Shown here: in pieces, positions 29,101 through 37,691 of the stretch | How the letters are laid out: each line of letters begins with the position of its first letter | Numbering within the stretch: the stretch's first letter is position 1 | Assembly: GCF_001643305.1 (NCBI RefSeq) | Contig: NZ_LSGW01000068.1 | Coordinates: forward strand, 51,114 to 115,113 | Source: Aeromonas salmonicida subsp. salmonicida | Lineage (GTDB): Bacteria; Pseudomonadota; Gammaproteobacteria; Enterobacterales; Aeromonadaceae | Reading direction: 5' to 3' | Length of the DNA stretch: 64,000 nt | Position numbers and translations under genes: made by a program | Notes under the pieces: model-generated | The model's database searches: none | Seen by the model: only the letters and a program-made list of their open reading frames with translations | What the model was told of the DNA's origin: nothing

Positions 29101-30707
29101 CGGCCCTGCCCCAAGTTGAAAAAGAGATCGTCAGACCGCTCGCAAGCCGGGAGATGGACAGCTTGCAACGCCGTACAGCAGCCGAGCAGACCCTGGGCTC
29201 GCGCCTGGCCGATTGCCTCGCCGCCACCCCGCTGGCCCCCGCCATCGGCATGGGCGGGGTCGGTATGAGTGAGCAAGGCATGAGTGAGCACGGTACGGGC
29301 GAGGCCGGCCCCGACGCCTGGCTCAACTATGGCGAGCTCAGTCTGCGGGTCGGTCAGATCGCCGCCCGCCTGCAGGGGTTGGCGGTGGGAGAGCGGGTCG
29401 GCCTCTACTTGGAGAGAGGCCCGGATCTGGTGGCCTGCCTGCTCGCCTTCCTGCGCCTCGGCCTCACCTTTGTGCCGCTCGAGCCGGATTTTCCGGTGGA
29501 GCGGCTGCAGGGTATCGCCCGTCAGGCCCGGCTCTCGGCGGTGATCTGTGATGGGCATGGTGATGTGCCCGCGTTTGGCTGTCCATTGCGATCTATCCCA
29601 GCTTTCGAGCAAGAGGGGGAGCAACCGCCAGCTGTCGTCTCCTGGCCCAGCGTGGACGATGCGCTGGCGGCCTACATGATGTTCACCTCGGGCTCCACCG
29701 GCGAGCCCAAGGGGGTTGTCATCAGCCGGCGGGCCCTGCTCTGCTTCCTCGACGGGATCCGCGAGCGGCTCGGGCTATCACCTAACAGCCATTGGCTCTT
29801 TATCACCACCCCGGCCTTTGACATCTCCTTGCTGGAGATGCTGGGCCCGCTCTGGGGTGGTGGCCGGCTGACGGTGGCCGGCGGCCAGCACAACAAGGAT
29901 CCGCTGGGAATGATGGCGCTGCTCGAGGCGGATCCTTCCATCAACTGGCTGCAAGCCACCCCGGCCTGCTGGCGCATGCTGCTCAAAGCGGGCTGGCAGG
30001 GGCGCGATACCCTCACCGCCCTGTGTGGCGGCGAGGCGCTGGACTCGGGATTGGCCGAGCAGCTTTGCAGTCGTACCCAGCGGCTGTGGAACTGCTACGG
30101 GCCGACCGAGGCCACCGTCTGGTCCCTGGTGAGCGAGGTGCGCTGGCCACCGGCGGATGGGCAGATCACCATCAGCCACAGCCTGCCCGGCTACCGCCAC
30201 TGGGTTCTGGACGAGGCGGGGTTGCCGGTATCTGAGGGGGAGTGCGGGGAGCTTTGCATCGAGAGCCCGGCCCTGTGTGAAGGCTACTGGCGCAAGCCGG
30301 CCTTGACGAGCGCCGCCTTCCTACGCCTTGACACCCATCGCCTCTATCGCACCGGGGATAGGGTGCGGCGGCTGGGGGCAGACAACTTCCTTTATCTGGG
30401 GCGGCGGGACGATCAGGTCAAGCTGCGGGGTTTTCGCATCGAACTGGGGGAGGTGGAGGCGGGCCTTCGCCGTCAACCCGGGGTGCAGGAGGCGGCGGTG
30501 CGCCTGGTCGGTGAGGGGGACGAGGCCATGCTGGTGGGCTATGTGGAGGCCAAAGCCGGGGCGACCCTCAATCGCCTCGCCCTGCGCAAGGGGTTGCAGG
30601 CCACGCTGCCGCACTACATGGTGCCGGCGCGGATCCTCCTGCTCGATGCCCTGCCCAAGACAGGCAGCGGGAAATTGGATAGAAAGGCGCTGCCACTGCC
30701 TGAATAG
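29097..30707 (+). CDS. amoH: Stand-alone amino-acid adenylation protein AmoH
   Basis: 536-residue NRPS adenylation domain without carrier or condensation domains. Core motifs: [13 protein letters not shown] near residues 195-207, [34 protein letters not shown], the hinge LGRRDDQVKLRGFRIELGEVE and the C-terminal GSGKLDRKALP with the catalytic Lys. Pocket residues read by alignment to GrsA are approximately DILQLGCVWK, very close to the glycine code DILQLGLIWK. It probably activates glycine and loads the A-less T2 of AmoG (inference). The ATG overlaps the amoG stop (ATGA). It is the last gene of the biosynthetic operon, before a strong bidirectional terminator. Confidence 0.9.
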   Translation: MTALPQVEKEIVRPLASREMDSLQRRTAAEQTLGSRLADCLAATPLAPAIGMGGVGMSEQGMSEHGTGEAGPDAWLNYGELSLRVGQIAARLQGLAVGERVGLYLERGPDLVACLLAFLRLGLTFVPLEPDFPVERLQGIARQARLSAVICDGHGDVPAFGCPLRSIPAFEQEGEQPPAVVSWPSVDDALAAYMMFTSGSTGEPKGVVISRRALLCFLDGIRERLGLSPNSHWLFITTPAFDISLLEMLGPLWGGGRLTVAGGQHNKDPLGMMALLEADPSINWLQATPACWRMLLKAGWQGRDTLTALCGGEALDSGLAEQLCSRTQRLWNCYGPTEATVWSLVSEVRWPPADGQITISHSLPGYRHWVLDEAGLPVSEGECGELCIESPALCEGYWRKPALTSAAFLRLDTHRLYRTGDRVRRLGADNFLYLGRRDDQVKLRGFRIELGEVEAGLRRQPGVQEAAVRLVGEGDEAMLVGYVEAKAGATLNRLALRKGLQATLPHYMVPARILLLDALPKTGSGKLDRKALPLPE

Positions 30708-30735
30708 GGCGACTGGAAAGCGCCAAACGTCCATA

Positions 30736-30768
30736 AAAAAGAAGCCCGCATGATGCGGGCTTCTTTTT
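30736..30768. terminator. Bidirectional terminator between amoH and the binding-protein gene
   Basis: A 15-bp stem (AAAAAGAAGCCCGCA with its exact complement) and a 3-nt loop; A and T runs on both sides serve the two convergent operons. Confidence 0.92.
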
Positions 30769-30789
30769 GGCTGTCATATGAGCGCGGGC

Positions 30790-31734
30790 TTATTGGGTGA
30801 TGGGGGCCGCGTCCGGTTTGGCGAGCAGCTGCTCGACGTCGTCGATCACCTTGAGGGCCGCCTGGGGGCCGCCGGTGGAGGTCCACAGCGAGCCATCCAC
30901 GGCGCCAAAGCGCTTGCCCTTGATGGCGTTCAGTTGCTGGAAGGCCGGTGTCTGCTCGGCCTGCTTCATGGCATCCACCGCATCGCCGCTGGCGCTCAGG
31001 GTGCCTATCACCAGCCAGTCACCGTCGAGCAGGTTGAGGGATTCGAGGCTCAGGGCCGGGGAGTGGGGGGTCTTGTCGCCGATCTGGTGGGTCGGACGGG
31101 CCAGCCCCATCTCTTCCACCACGCTGCTGGCGAAGGTGCCGCTGTGCATGTAGCTCGGGCCCTTCGGGTTCCAGCGTACTATGCTCAGGCGCTCGCCCTG
31201 ATGCTTGGCAAGCTTGCTGCGGGCCTCTTGCAGGCGGGCGTCATACTGGGCGAGGAAGGCCTTGCCCTCGGCGTCCCGGTTCAGCACGTGGGCGCTGCGA
31301 TTGAAGATCTCCTTCCAGGAATCACCCCAGTTGCCGGTGACGACTGTGGGGGCTATCTCTTGCAGCAGGGTCAGCAGCTCGGGTTTGGTCTGGCCGGTCA
31401 GGATGAGATCCGGCTCCAGATCGATCAGCCGCTCCAGATTGGGGTTGTCCAGGTCGCCGACCACGGCGATATCCTTGCCCGCCTTGTTCAGCAGGTAACG
31501 GGGCAATGTGCCCTGGCCACGACCGTTGACCGTGCCGACTGGCTGCAACCCCAGGGTCAGGGCCGTATCCAGATCGATTTCGCTCAGCACCACCACCCGC
31601 TTGGGTTGGGCGGGCACGACCTGGGTCTTGCCATCGGCATCGGTCACCTGACGGGTCTCGGTGCTGGCCTGGGCCTGAAAACCGACCAGGCTGGCCAGCA
31701 TGAGCGCGGCGGCCAGAGGGGAGGAGATCTTCAT
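30790..31734 (-). CDS. Periplasmic ferric-siderophore binding protein (FepB/FatB-like)
   Basis: 314-residue type III substrate-binding protein for a catecholate siderophore ABC importer. The signal peptide is MKISSPLAAALMLASLVG to about residue 23 (cleavage after QAS). The mature part has the two-lobe pattern: PKRVVVLSEIDLDTALTLGLQPVG, LERLIDLEPDLILTG, a central helix, and RFGAVDGSLWTSTGGP near the C-terminus. RBS AAGGA precedes the ATG. It is convergent with amoH and divergent from amoD across a Fur box, so iron repression is expected. Its partner permeases and ATPase are at 32677-35590. Confidence 0.9.
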   Translation of the reverse strand: MKISSPLAAALMLASLVGFQAQASTETRQVTDADGKTQVVPAQPKRVVVLSEIDLDTALTLGLQPVGTVNGRGQGTLPRYLLNKAGKDIAVVGDLDNPNLERLIDLEPDLILTGQTKPELLTLLQEIAPTVVTGNWGDSWKEIFNRSAHVLNRDAEGKAFLAQYDARLQEARSKLAKHQGERLSIVRWNPKGPSYMHSGTFASSVVEEMGLARPTHQIGDKTPHSPALSLESLNLLDGDWLVIGTLSASGDAVDAMKQAEQTPAFQQLNAIKGKRFGAVDGSLWTSTGGPQAALKVIDDVEQLLAKPDAAPITQ

Positions 31735-31807
31735 CGTTACATCCTTCTTGGTGAAATCAGCGAAAAACCGGGCCCCAAACGGGCGGACTTATGCTATCAA
31801 AAATTCA

Positions 31808-31826
31808 AATGATAAAAATTGTCATT
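31808..31826. promoter_or_regulatory. Fur box in the divergent binding-protein/amoD promoter region
   Basis: AATGATAA...TTGTCATT, a near-palindromic 19-bp match to the Fur box, centred between two divergent start codons (31734 minus, 31863 plus). One site could repress both genes. Confidence 0.82.
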
Positions 31827-31862
31827 TGCGTTTGTGGTGCTGAGAGGGGGTGATTTGCTACC

Positions 31863-32618
31863 ATGACCGCTCTCGAACCAAGGGCTTTTTCGATGCCAAT
31901 TGCTCCCCTGGCTGCCGGATCCCGAGGCAGCTTTATCCTGCATGCCGACTGCCTGCCGCTGCCCGGTTTTGCGCCGCTTGCGCTGCACCGGGTCTGCTTC
32001 GATCCCGCCGCCTTCACCCCGGCCTGCTATGAGCAGGCCGAGATCCTGCTGCCCGCCAGCTTGCAGCGTGCGGCCCCCAAGCGGCTGGGGGAGTTTCTGG
32101 CCGGTCGGCTGGCGGCCCGTGAGGCTCTGCGCCGCTTTGGGCTTGGTGATCATGTGGTGGCCATAGGATCGGCCCGCGAGCCGCGCTGGCCTACGGGGTT
32201 TGAGGGCAGCATCAGCCACAGCCTGTTGCTGGGGCGCGGCATGGCCCTGTGTGCGGTGCGTCCGGGCCAGGGGGGGATGGGGCTGGATCTGGAAGCCTGG
32301 CTGGAGGATGAGCAGGCGTGCAATCTCTGGCTAGGCATTGTGAATGATGAGGAGTGGGGACGGCTGCAGCGCTGTCCGCTCGGTCCGGCCCAGGGGTTGA
32401 CCCTGGTGTTCTCTGCCAAGGAGAGCCTGTTCAAGGCGCTCTACCCCAGGGTGGGGCGCTATTTTGACTTTCTCGATGCTCGCTGGCTGGCCGTGACGGA
32501 GCAGACCCTCACCCTCGAACTAAAAAGCGCGCTGACCCCGGATCTGCCCGCAGGCTGGCACTGTACCCTGCACTGGCAACGCTTGCCGGGGGGCGTGCTG
32601 ACCACGCTTGTGCTCTGA
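31863..32618 (+). CDS. amoD: 4'-phosphopantetheinyl transferase (EntD/Sfp-like)
   Basis: 251-residue enzyme that attaches phosphopantetheine from CoA to the carrier domains of AmoB, AmoF and AmoG. Motifs in order: KRLGEFLAGRLAAREAL near 78-94, WPTGFEGSISHS near 113-124, MGLDLE (Mg-binding Asp and Glu) near 140, and FSAKESLFKALYP near 180-192. Start uncertain: ATG at 31863 has GAGGGGG at a long spacing, and ATG at 31893 (MPIAPLAAG) has AAGGG at 9 nt; both give a complete domain. It is expected to be iron-repressed via the shared Fur box. Confidence 0.9.
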   Translation: MTALEPRAFSMPIAPLAAGSRGSFILHADCLPLPGFAPLALHRVCFDPAAFTPACYEQAEILLPASLQRAAPKRLGEFLAGRLAAREALRRFGLGDHVVAIGSAREPRWPTGFEGSISHSLLLGRGMALCAVRPGQGGMGLDLEAWLEDEQACNLWLGIVNDEEWGRLQRCPLGPAQGLTLVFSAKESLFKALYPRVGRYFDFLDARWLAVTEQTLTLELKSALTPDLPAGWHCTLHWQRLPGGVLTTLVL

Positions 32619-32648
32619 ACGTGCCGCTGCCGCTCGGTGTCATGGGAT

Positions 32649-32678
32649 AAAAAAAACCGTCATCAGACGGTTTTTTTT
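32649..32678. terminator. Bidirectional terminator between amoD and the ABC importer operon
   Basis: A 13-bp stem of eight A, CCGTC and its complement, with an ATCA loop. Its right arm overlaps the stop codon of the convergent ATPase gene. Confidence 0.9.
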
Positions 32679-33492
32679 ATCCTGCGTTCAGGCTTGCATG
32701 CTTCATGGCAAAGGCCTGCGGGCGGCGGCGCGGCACTATGATGGGGGCGCCATCACCGGGGGCGTGCAGTATGTCCACGTCCGTCTGATAGAGGCGGTCG
32801 ATGAGGGGTTTGGTCACCACCTCGCGAGCCGGGCCCATGGCCTGGATCTTGCCCTCGCCGATGGCGATCAGCTCGTCGCAGTAGCGGGCGGCGGTGGCGA
32901 GATCGTGGATGACGATGAGCACCGTCTTGCCCTCGGTGGTGATCTGGTGGATGGCTTCCATCACTTCCGTCTGGTGGCCGATATCCAGCACACTGGTGGG
33001 TTCATCCAGCAATATGATGTCCGCGTCCTGGGCCAGCACCATGGCCAGCCACACCCGCTGGGCTTGGCCACCGGAGAGGGAGCTGGCGCTCTGTTGCAAG
33101 ATGTCGCCAAGCTGCATCCGCTCGCAGGCCCAGCGCACCATGCGGGCATCCTCTTCACTCCACTGATTGAACCAGCCCTGATGGGGATGGCGGCCGTACT
33201 GCACCAGCTGTTCGACCTGAATGCCGGCGGGCACCAGGGGGCGCTGGGGCAGGTAGGCGAGCTCCCGGGCCAGCGCCTTCATGCCGTAACTCTCCAGCGG
33301 TTTGCCCTTGAGCAGTATCTCACCGGATTGGGGCTGTTCCTGGCCGGCCAGCAGCTTGAGCAGGGTGGATTTGCCGCCGCCATTGGGGCCGACGATGCCG
33401 ACCAGCTTGCCCTTGGGAATGGTGAAGGAGATGTCGTTGAAGACGGGTTTTTGCTGATAGCCGAAGTGGAGGCGATTTAGGGTGAGGGTCAT
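32677..33492 (-). CDS. Ferric-siderophore ABC transporter ATPase (FepC-like)
   Basis: 271-residue ATPase of an iron-siderophore importer. Walker A GPNGGGKST near residues 35-43, the Q-loop in AYLPQRP, the signature LSGGQAQRV near 139-147, Walker B DIILLDEP near 158-165, and a switch His in VIHDLA. It pairs with the two permeases encoded just upstream; its ATG overlaps the stop of the upstream permease by 1 nt (TGATG), implying coupled translation. It is the last gene of a three-gene minus-strand operon. Confidence 0.92.
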   Translation of the reverse strand: MTLTLNRLHFGYQQKPVFNDISFTIPKGKLVGIVGPNGGGKSTLLKLLAGQEQPQSGEILLKGKPLESYGMKALARELAYLPQRPLVPAGIQVEQLVQYGRHPHQGWFNQWSEEDARMVRWACERMQLGDILQQSASSLSGGQAQRVWLAMVLAQDADIILLDEPTSVLDIGHQTEVMEAIHQITTEGKTVLIVIHDLATAARYCDELIAIGEGKIQAMGPAREVVTKPLIDRLYQTDVDILHAPGDGAPIIVPRRRPQAFAMKHASLNAG

Positions 33493-34559
33493 CAGTCGGT
33501 TCTCTGTCTGTCTTTTATCAGAATAAACAGCAGCAGTATGCCGCCAAGAATACGGGTCATGATGCCGGTGGCGACCTCATGGGGGCTGGCCAGTACCCGC
33601 ACCAGGGTGTCACTGGCCAGCAGCAGCAGGGCGCCACACAGGGCGGCAATCCACAGCGGCACTATGCGATCCCGGCTCATCCAGGAGGCGAGTATGGGGG
33701 CCGCCATGGCGATGAACACCACAGGACCGCCGATGGCGGTGCCAAGGGCCGCTACGACGATGGCCTGAGCCAGCACGCCGAGCTGCACCCGGTTGACGTT
33801 TACCCCCAGACTCTGTGCGGTGACAGGGCCCAGACGCAGCACGCCCAGGGCACGTGAGAGATAAATGATCCAGGGGCAGACCAGCAGGATCAGGATCCCC
33901 ACAGGCACCACTGTGCCGTAGCCCTGGCCGACGAAGTTGCCCATGTTCCACAGGTAGAGGCTGGTGAGGTGCACCAGCGACTGGGTGGACATGACGAACT
34001 GGCCGATGGCGTTCATCAGCTCGGAGACGCCGATGCCGATCACCACGAACAGATAGCCCTGCTCCCCCGGCTTGTTGCACAGGGCATAGAGCACGGCGGC
34101 GGCAAACAGGGCGCCAAGGGGCGCGGCCCACCAGGGCCAGCTGCCGAGAGTGAGGTAGAGGGAGAAGGCGATGATGGTCAGCGATGCCCCCTCGTTGACC
34201 CCTATCATGTCCGGGGTAGCGAGGCGGTTGCGAATGAGGGTCTGCACCAGGCAGCCGGAGAGGCCCATGGCGGCGCCTGCCACCAAGACGGCGACGATGC
34301 GCGGCAGCCGGATCTTGAAGACAGTCACCTCATCGAGCCGGCTCCCCTCGCCAAGCAGGGTTTGCACTACCCCCAGCATGGTGAGTTTGCTTGAGCCCAG
34401 GGTCAGCGCCAGCAGGGAGAGCAACGCCAGTGTGAGCACCAAGCCCAGCGTGATAAGCCAGGCGCGGCGGTGCAGCAGCAGGGTGCGTTCACCCAGTCGC
34501 AGGCAGAGGGTGCCGGAGGGGAGTGAAGCGTTCAGCGATGTGTTCATTGGATTGTTCAT
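33492..34559 (-). CDS. Ferric-siderophore ABC transporter permease (FepG/FatC-like)
   Basis: 355-residue FecCD/BtuC-family inner-membrane permease with about nine to ten hydrophobic helices and the family landmarks RLPRIVAVLVAGAAMGLSGCLVQTLIRNRLATPDMIGVNEGA (about 80-125, shown here in part) and GPVVFIAMAAPILA near the C-terminus, the region contacting the ATPase. MNNPMNTS offers two Met starts; the first is used. It follows the other permease by 14 nt and overlaps the ATPase gene. Confidence 0.9.
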   Translation of the reverse strand: MNNPMNTSLNASLPSGTLCLRLGERTLLLHRRAWLITLGLVLTLALLSLLALTLGSSKLTMLGVVQTLLGEGSRLDEVTVFKIRLPRIVAVLVAGAAMGLSGCLVQTLIRNRLATPDMIGVNEGASLTIIAFSLYLTLGSWPWWAAPLGALFAAAVLYALCNKPGEQGYLFVVIGIGVSELMNAIGQFVMSTQSLVHLTSLYLWNMGNFVGQGYGTVVPVGILILLVCPWIIYLSRALGVLRLGPVTAQSLGVNVNRVQLGVLAQAIVVAALGTAIGGPVVFIAMAAPILASWMSRDRIVPLWIAALCGALLLLASDTLVRVLASPHEVATGIMTRILGGILLLFILIKDRQRTD

Positions 34560-34573
34560 GAGGCAGGGTGACC

Positions 34574-35590
34574 TTATTTGACGGCCAGCAGGGAGCGGAA
34601 GCCACCGCTGCGCACCACCATGATGAGCACGGGGGCGCCGATCAGCGCCAGGATCACGCCGTTGGGCAGCTCGAACGGCTGGATCAGCCAGCGGGCCAGT
34701 ATGTCGGCCCCCAGCAGGAACAGCACACCAAACAGGGCGGAGAAACGCACCTGGATGGCGAGGCGCACCGGCTCCACCAGACGGGCGCAGTAGGCGGCCA
34801 GAAAGCCGACGAAGCCGATGGGGCCGGCGATGGCGATGGCACAGGCGGTAAACAGGGTGGCGGCCAGCAGCACACCGATCCTCACCCGGGTCGGCCGTAT
34901 GCCGAGGGCCTGGGCCTGGTTATCTCCCATCTGCATCAGGGTGAGCTGGCGGCACAGGGCCAGGGTCAGCAGCAGACCGGCCAAGGCGAAGGGCACCACG
35001 GTGAGCACGGCGTCGAGATCCGAGGCGGCCAGAGACCCCAGGTTCCAGAAGCGGAACTGCTCCAGCACCACCTTGTTGGAGAGCAGCAGGAAGTTGGAGA
35101 GGCCGCCAAAGGTGGCGGAGAGGGCGACCCCCACCAGGATGAGCTTGAGCGGATTGGAGCGACCCACCATCAGGCCGAGGCCCAGAACTATGAGGTTGCC
35201 AAGCAGGGCACCCATGCCGGACCAGAGCAGATAACCGTAAGCAGATTCGACGCCGAAATAAGTCAGCCCTATCACCAGGGCGAAGACGGCGCCGGCGTTG
35301 ACGCCGAGCAGGCCGGGCTCGGCCAGCGGATTGCGGGTGGCGCTTTGCAGCATGGAAGCCGCCAGCGCGAGACAGACGCCCACCACCAGGGCACACAGGG
35401 TGCGGGGCAGACGCAGGGTATGAATGATCATGGCGAGCTTTTCGTCGGCCATGAGGGCGGGATCGCCCAGCAGAAATCCGGCGACCTCGCGGCCACCATA
35501 GACACCGGCACCGGTGGCCAGTGACAGACAGATCAGCATAAACAGGAGAACAACTCCCAGCCAGAACAGCTGTGTTTGGTGTCTGAGCAC
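34574..35590 (-). CDS. Ferric-siderophore ABC transporter permease (FepD/FatD-like)
   Basis: 338-residue FecCD-family permease, probably heterodimerising with the downstream one. It contains TLRLPRTLCALVVGVCLALAAS, then RNPLAEPGLLGVNAGA, and the GPIGFVGFLAAYCARL segment. Start: a GTG at 35590, supported by AAGGAG 7 nt upstream. It is the first gene of the importer operon. Only 70 nt separate it from the receptor gene on the same strand, and that gap contains a terminator hairpin, so partial read-through from the Fur-controlled MFS-receptor unit is likely. Confidence 0.9.
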   Translation of the reverse strand: MLRHQTQLFWLGVVLLFMLICLSLATGAGVYGGREVAGFLLGDPALMADEKLAMIIHTLRLPRTLCALVVGVCLALAASMLQSATRNPLAEPGLLGVNAGAVFALVIGLTYFGVESAYGYLLWSGMGALLGNLIVLGLGLMVGRSNPLKLILVGVALSATFGGLSNFLLLSNKVVLEQFRFWNLGSLAASDLDAVLTVVPFALAGLLLTLALCRQLTLMQMGDNQAQALGIRPTRVRIGVLLAATLFTACAIAIAGPIGFVGFLAAYCARLVEPVRLAIQVRFSALFGVLFLLGADILARWLIQPFELPNGVILALIGAPVLIMVVRSGGFRSLLAVK

Positions 35591-35625
35591 CCGGATACTC
35601 CTTATTGTCGAGGCGATAAAAACGG

Positions 35626-35650
35626 AAAAAGGGAGCCCGCTTGGGCTCCC
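35626..35650 (-). terminator. Terminator after the siderophore receptor gene
   Basis: On the minus strand: GGGAGCCC, a 4-nt loop, GGGCTCCC, then five T. No independent promoter for the permease operon is obvious between here and 35590, so it may act as an attenuator lowering importer expression relative to the receptor. Confidence 0.8.
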
Positions 35651-35660
35651 GAACGGGGGA

Positions 35661-37634
35661 TTACAGCTTGTAATTCACCCCGGCATAGACGGTGCGACCT
35701 TCCAGAATGAAATCGGCGTCGGTGGCGACCTGGTCACGCTGGGTGTTGGTCAGGTTGGTGATGCCGAGTTTGAAGTCGAGCGCCGGCGTGACTTTCCAGT
35801 TGGTGTTGAGGTCCAGGGTCTGATAGTGCTTGGACTTGAGCGCCTGGGAGTTGTGCATCGGCACCTTGATGAACTGGCTGCCCACGTATTGCCAGGCCAG
35901 GTTGGTACTGACGATCTCGGTGGCTTGCCAATCCAGGCTGAGGTTGCCGGTGTGGTCCGGGGTCTTGGTCAGATCGTCGCCCGTGCTCTTGTCTTGGGAA
36001 TCCAGCAGGCTCCAGTTGCCGGTCAGCTTGACGTTGTCCAGTACGTCGACCCAGCCGGTCAGCTCCAGCCCTTTCACCCGTGCCTTCTTGACGTTGAGGT
36101 AGGTCATGACGGTCGGACGGTAGCCCGGGCCCCACTGATCGCTCTGGATCAGATCTTCGATGTCGTTGTGGAAGCCGGTCACACCGGCGCCGAAACGCTC
36201 ACTCTCGTAGGCGGTGCCCAGCTCATAGCTGACGGCGGTTTCCGGTTTCAGGTTCGGGTTGCCGACCACCTTGCAGGCGCCACGGCAGGCGGTGGTGGCG
36301 AAGCCTTCGCTGGACTGGGCCAGGGTCGGTGCCTTGAACGCCTTGCCGGCGCCACCCTTGATCACCCACTCGTCGGTCAGTTTGTAGAGGGCATAGGCGC
36401 GCGGGCTGAATTCGTTGCCATAGGTTTCATGGTGGTCGAGGCGGCCGGAGAGGGTCAACGCCAGATCCCCCAGGCTGAATTCGTCCTGCAGATAGAGGGC
36501 ACTCTGGCTGGCATCCACGCTGCCGTTGGTGATGCTGCGGCTGTGCTCCAGCTCGGTCTTGCGCATCTCGGCACCCGAGGTCAGCAGGTGATTCCCCAGA
36601 TAGCCGCTCAGCTGGCCATCGACCGTGTGGTTGGTCTGGGTGACATCGGCGGCGCCGCCATTGAGCTGGGAGTCATCCATCAGATCCGTCTGCTCGAAGT
36701 AGTAGCGGGCGCGGCTGTCGAAGTGCTCCCAACGGCCGTTGTGGGTCAGCCCCAGGCTCAGACGATCGAGTTTTTGCACGTTGTGCGGGGTGGCCGGTGC
36801 GGTCGGGGCACGGGGCACGTTGTTGAAGTAGCTGTCCATGTCGTTCTGGTTGTAGCCCAGATCGAAATCGATATCCTGGTTGTCACTGACCAGCCACTTC
36901 AGGCTGGAGAGCACATTGACCACTTCCCGTTTTTCCAGCGCATCGGCATCCAGGTTGTTGGACTGATCGCTGTGCCAGCGGTCACGCTGGTAGCCTTCGA
37001 CCACCACGCTGCCCAGCAGCTTGTTGTCGATGAGGGCACCGGAGACAAAGGCGCTGCCCTGGTTGGCATCGCCCCCGTCGCCCTTGGTGGGCATGGAGTG
37101 GGTGTAGCCGAAGGCCGCTTCCGTCTTCTCCTTGGCCTGGCGCAGGATCACGTTGACCACGCCGCCGAGGGCGTCGGCACCGTACAGAGAGGAGACGGGA
37201 CCACGGATCACTTCGATGCGCTCTATGGCCGCCATGGGGATGGAGCTCAAGTCGAAGTCATTGCCAAAGGAGCTGCCCAGGGTCTCGCGGGCGTTGACCC
37301 GTTTGCCGTTGATCAGCAGCAGTGTGTAGTCGCCGCCCATACCGCGGATCTTGATCTCGCTGCGACCCGTGGGGTTGGTGCCTATGATGTTGACACCCGG
37401 CACATGCTTGAGGGCATCGCCTATGTTGTTGGCGTTCATCTTGTCCAGATCGGCGCGGGTCACCACAGAGACGCTGGCCGGAGCGGACAGTTCCGTGTGC
37501 TTGGTCTGGGTGGCGGTGACCACCATGGTCTCGTTGGCTTTGGGCAACTCGGCCTGGGCCAGGCCCGGCAGGGCAAACAGACCGAGGGAAAGCAAAATCG
37601 GGTTCAAGCGAAATACGCCAGGCTGCAACTGCAT
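35661..37634 (-). CDS. fstC: TonB-dependent ferric-siderophore outer-membrane receptor
   Basis: 657-residue TonB-dependent receptor. Signal peptide to about residue 28 (LAQA), TonB box ETMVVTA just after, plug domain about 40-160 (PASVSVVTRADLDKM, GRSEIKIRGMGGDYTLLLINGKRV, IERIEVIRGPVSSLYGADALGGVVNVI), then a 22-strand barrel with NPNLKPETAVSYELG and a C-terminal beta strand ending VYAGVNYKL. Two Cys (CRGAC) lie in an extracellular loop. Start: ATG 37634 with GGAG 8 nt upstream, not the in-frame TTG 37640. By location it should be the amonabactin receptor; the symbol follows the A. salmonicida name and is tentative. Probably cotranscribed with the MFS gene. Confidence 0.87.
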   Translation of the reverse strand: MQLQPGVFRLNPILLSLGLFALPGLAQAELPKANETMVVTATQTKHTELSAPASVSVVTRADLDKMNANNIGDALKHVPGVNIIGTNPTGRSEIKIRGMGGDYTLLLINGKRVNARETLGSSFGNDFDLSSIPMAAIERIEVIRGPVSSLYGADALGGVVNVILRQAKEKTEAAFGYTHSMPTKGDGGDANQGSAFVSGALIDNKLLGSVVVEGYQRDRWHSDQSNNLDADALEKREVVNVLSSLKWLVSDNQDIDFDLGYNQNDMDSYFNNVPRAPTAPATPHNVQKLDRLSLGLTHNGRWEHFDSRARYYFEQTDLMDDSQLNGGAADVTQTNHTVDGQLSGYLGNHLLTSGAEMRKTELEHSRSITNGSVDASQSALYLQDEFSLGDLALTLSGRLDHHETYGNEFSPRAYALYKLTDEWVIKGGAGKAFKAPTLAQSSEGFATTACRGACKVVGNPNLKPETAVSYELGTAYESERFGAGVTGFHNDIEDLIQSDQWGPGYRPTVMTYLNVKKARVKGLELTGWVDVLDNVKLTGNWSLLDSQDKSTGDDLTKTPDHTGNLSLDWQATEIVSTNLAWQYVGSQFIKVPMHNSQALKSKHYQTLDLNTNWKVTPALDFKLGITNLTNTQRDQVATDADFILEGRTVYAGVNYKL

Positions 37635-37691
37635 AGTCAAAACTCCATGAATAAAACAGAGGTTATGGGGTCCGGCTCTGGGGCCGGTGGC

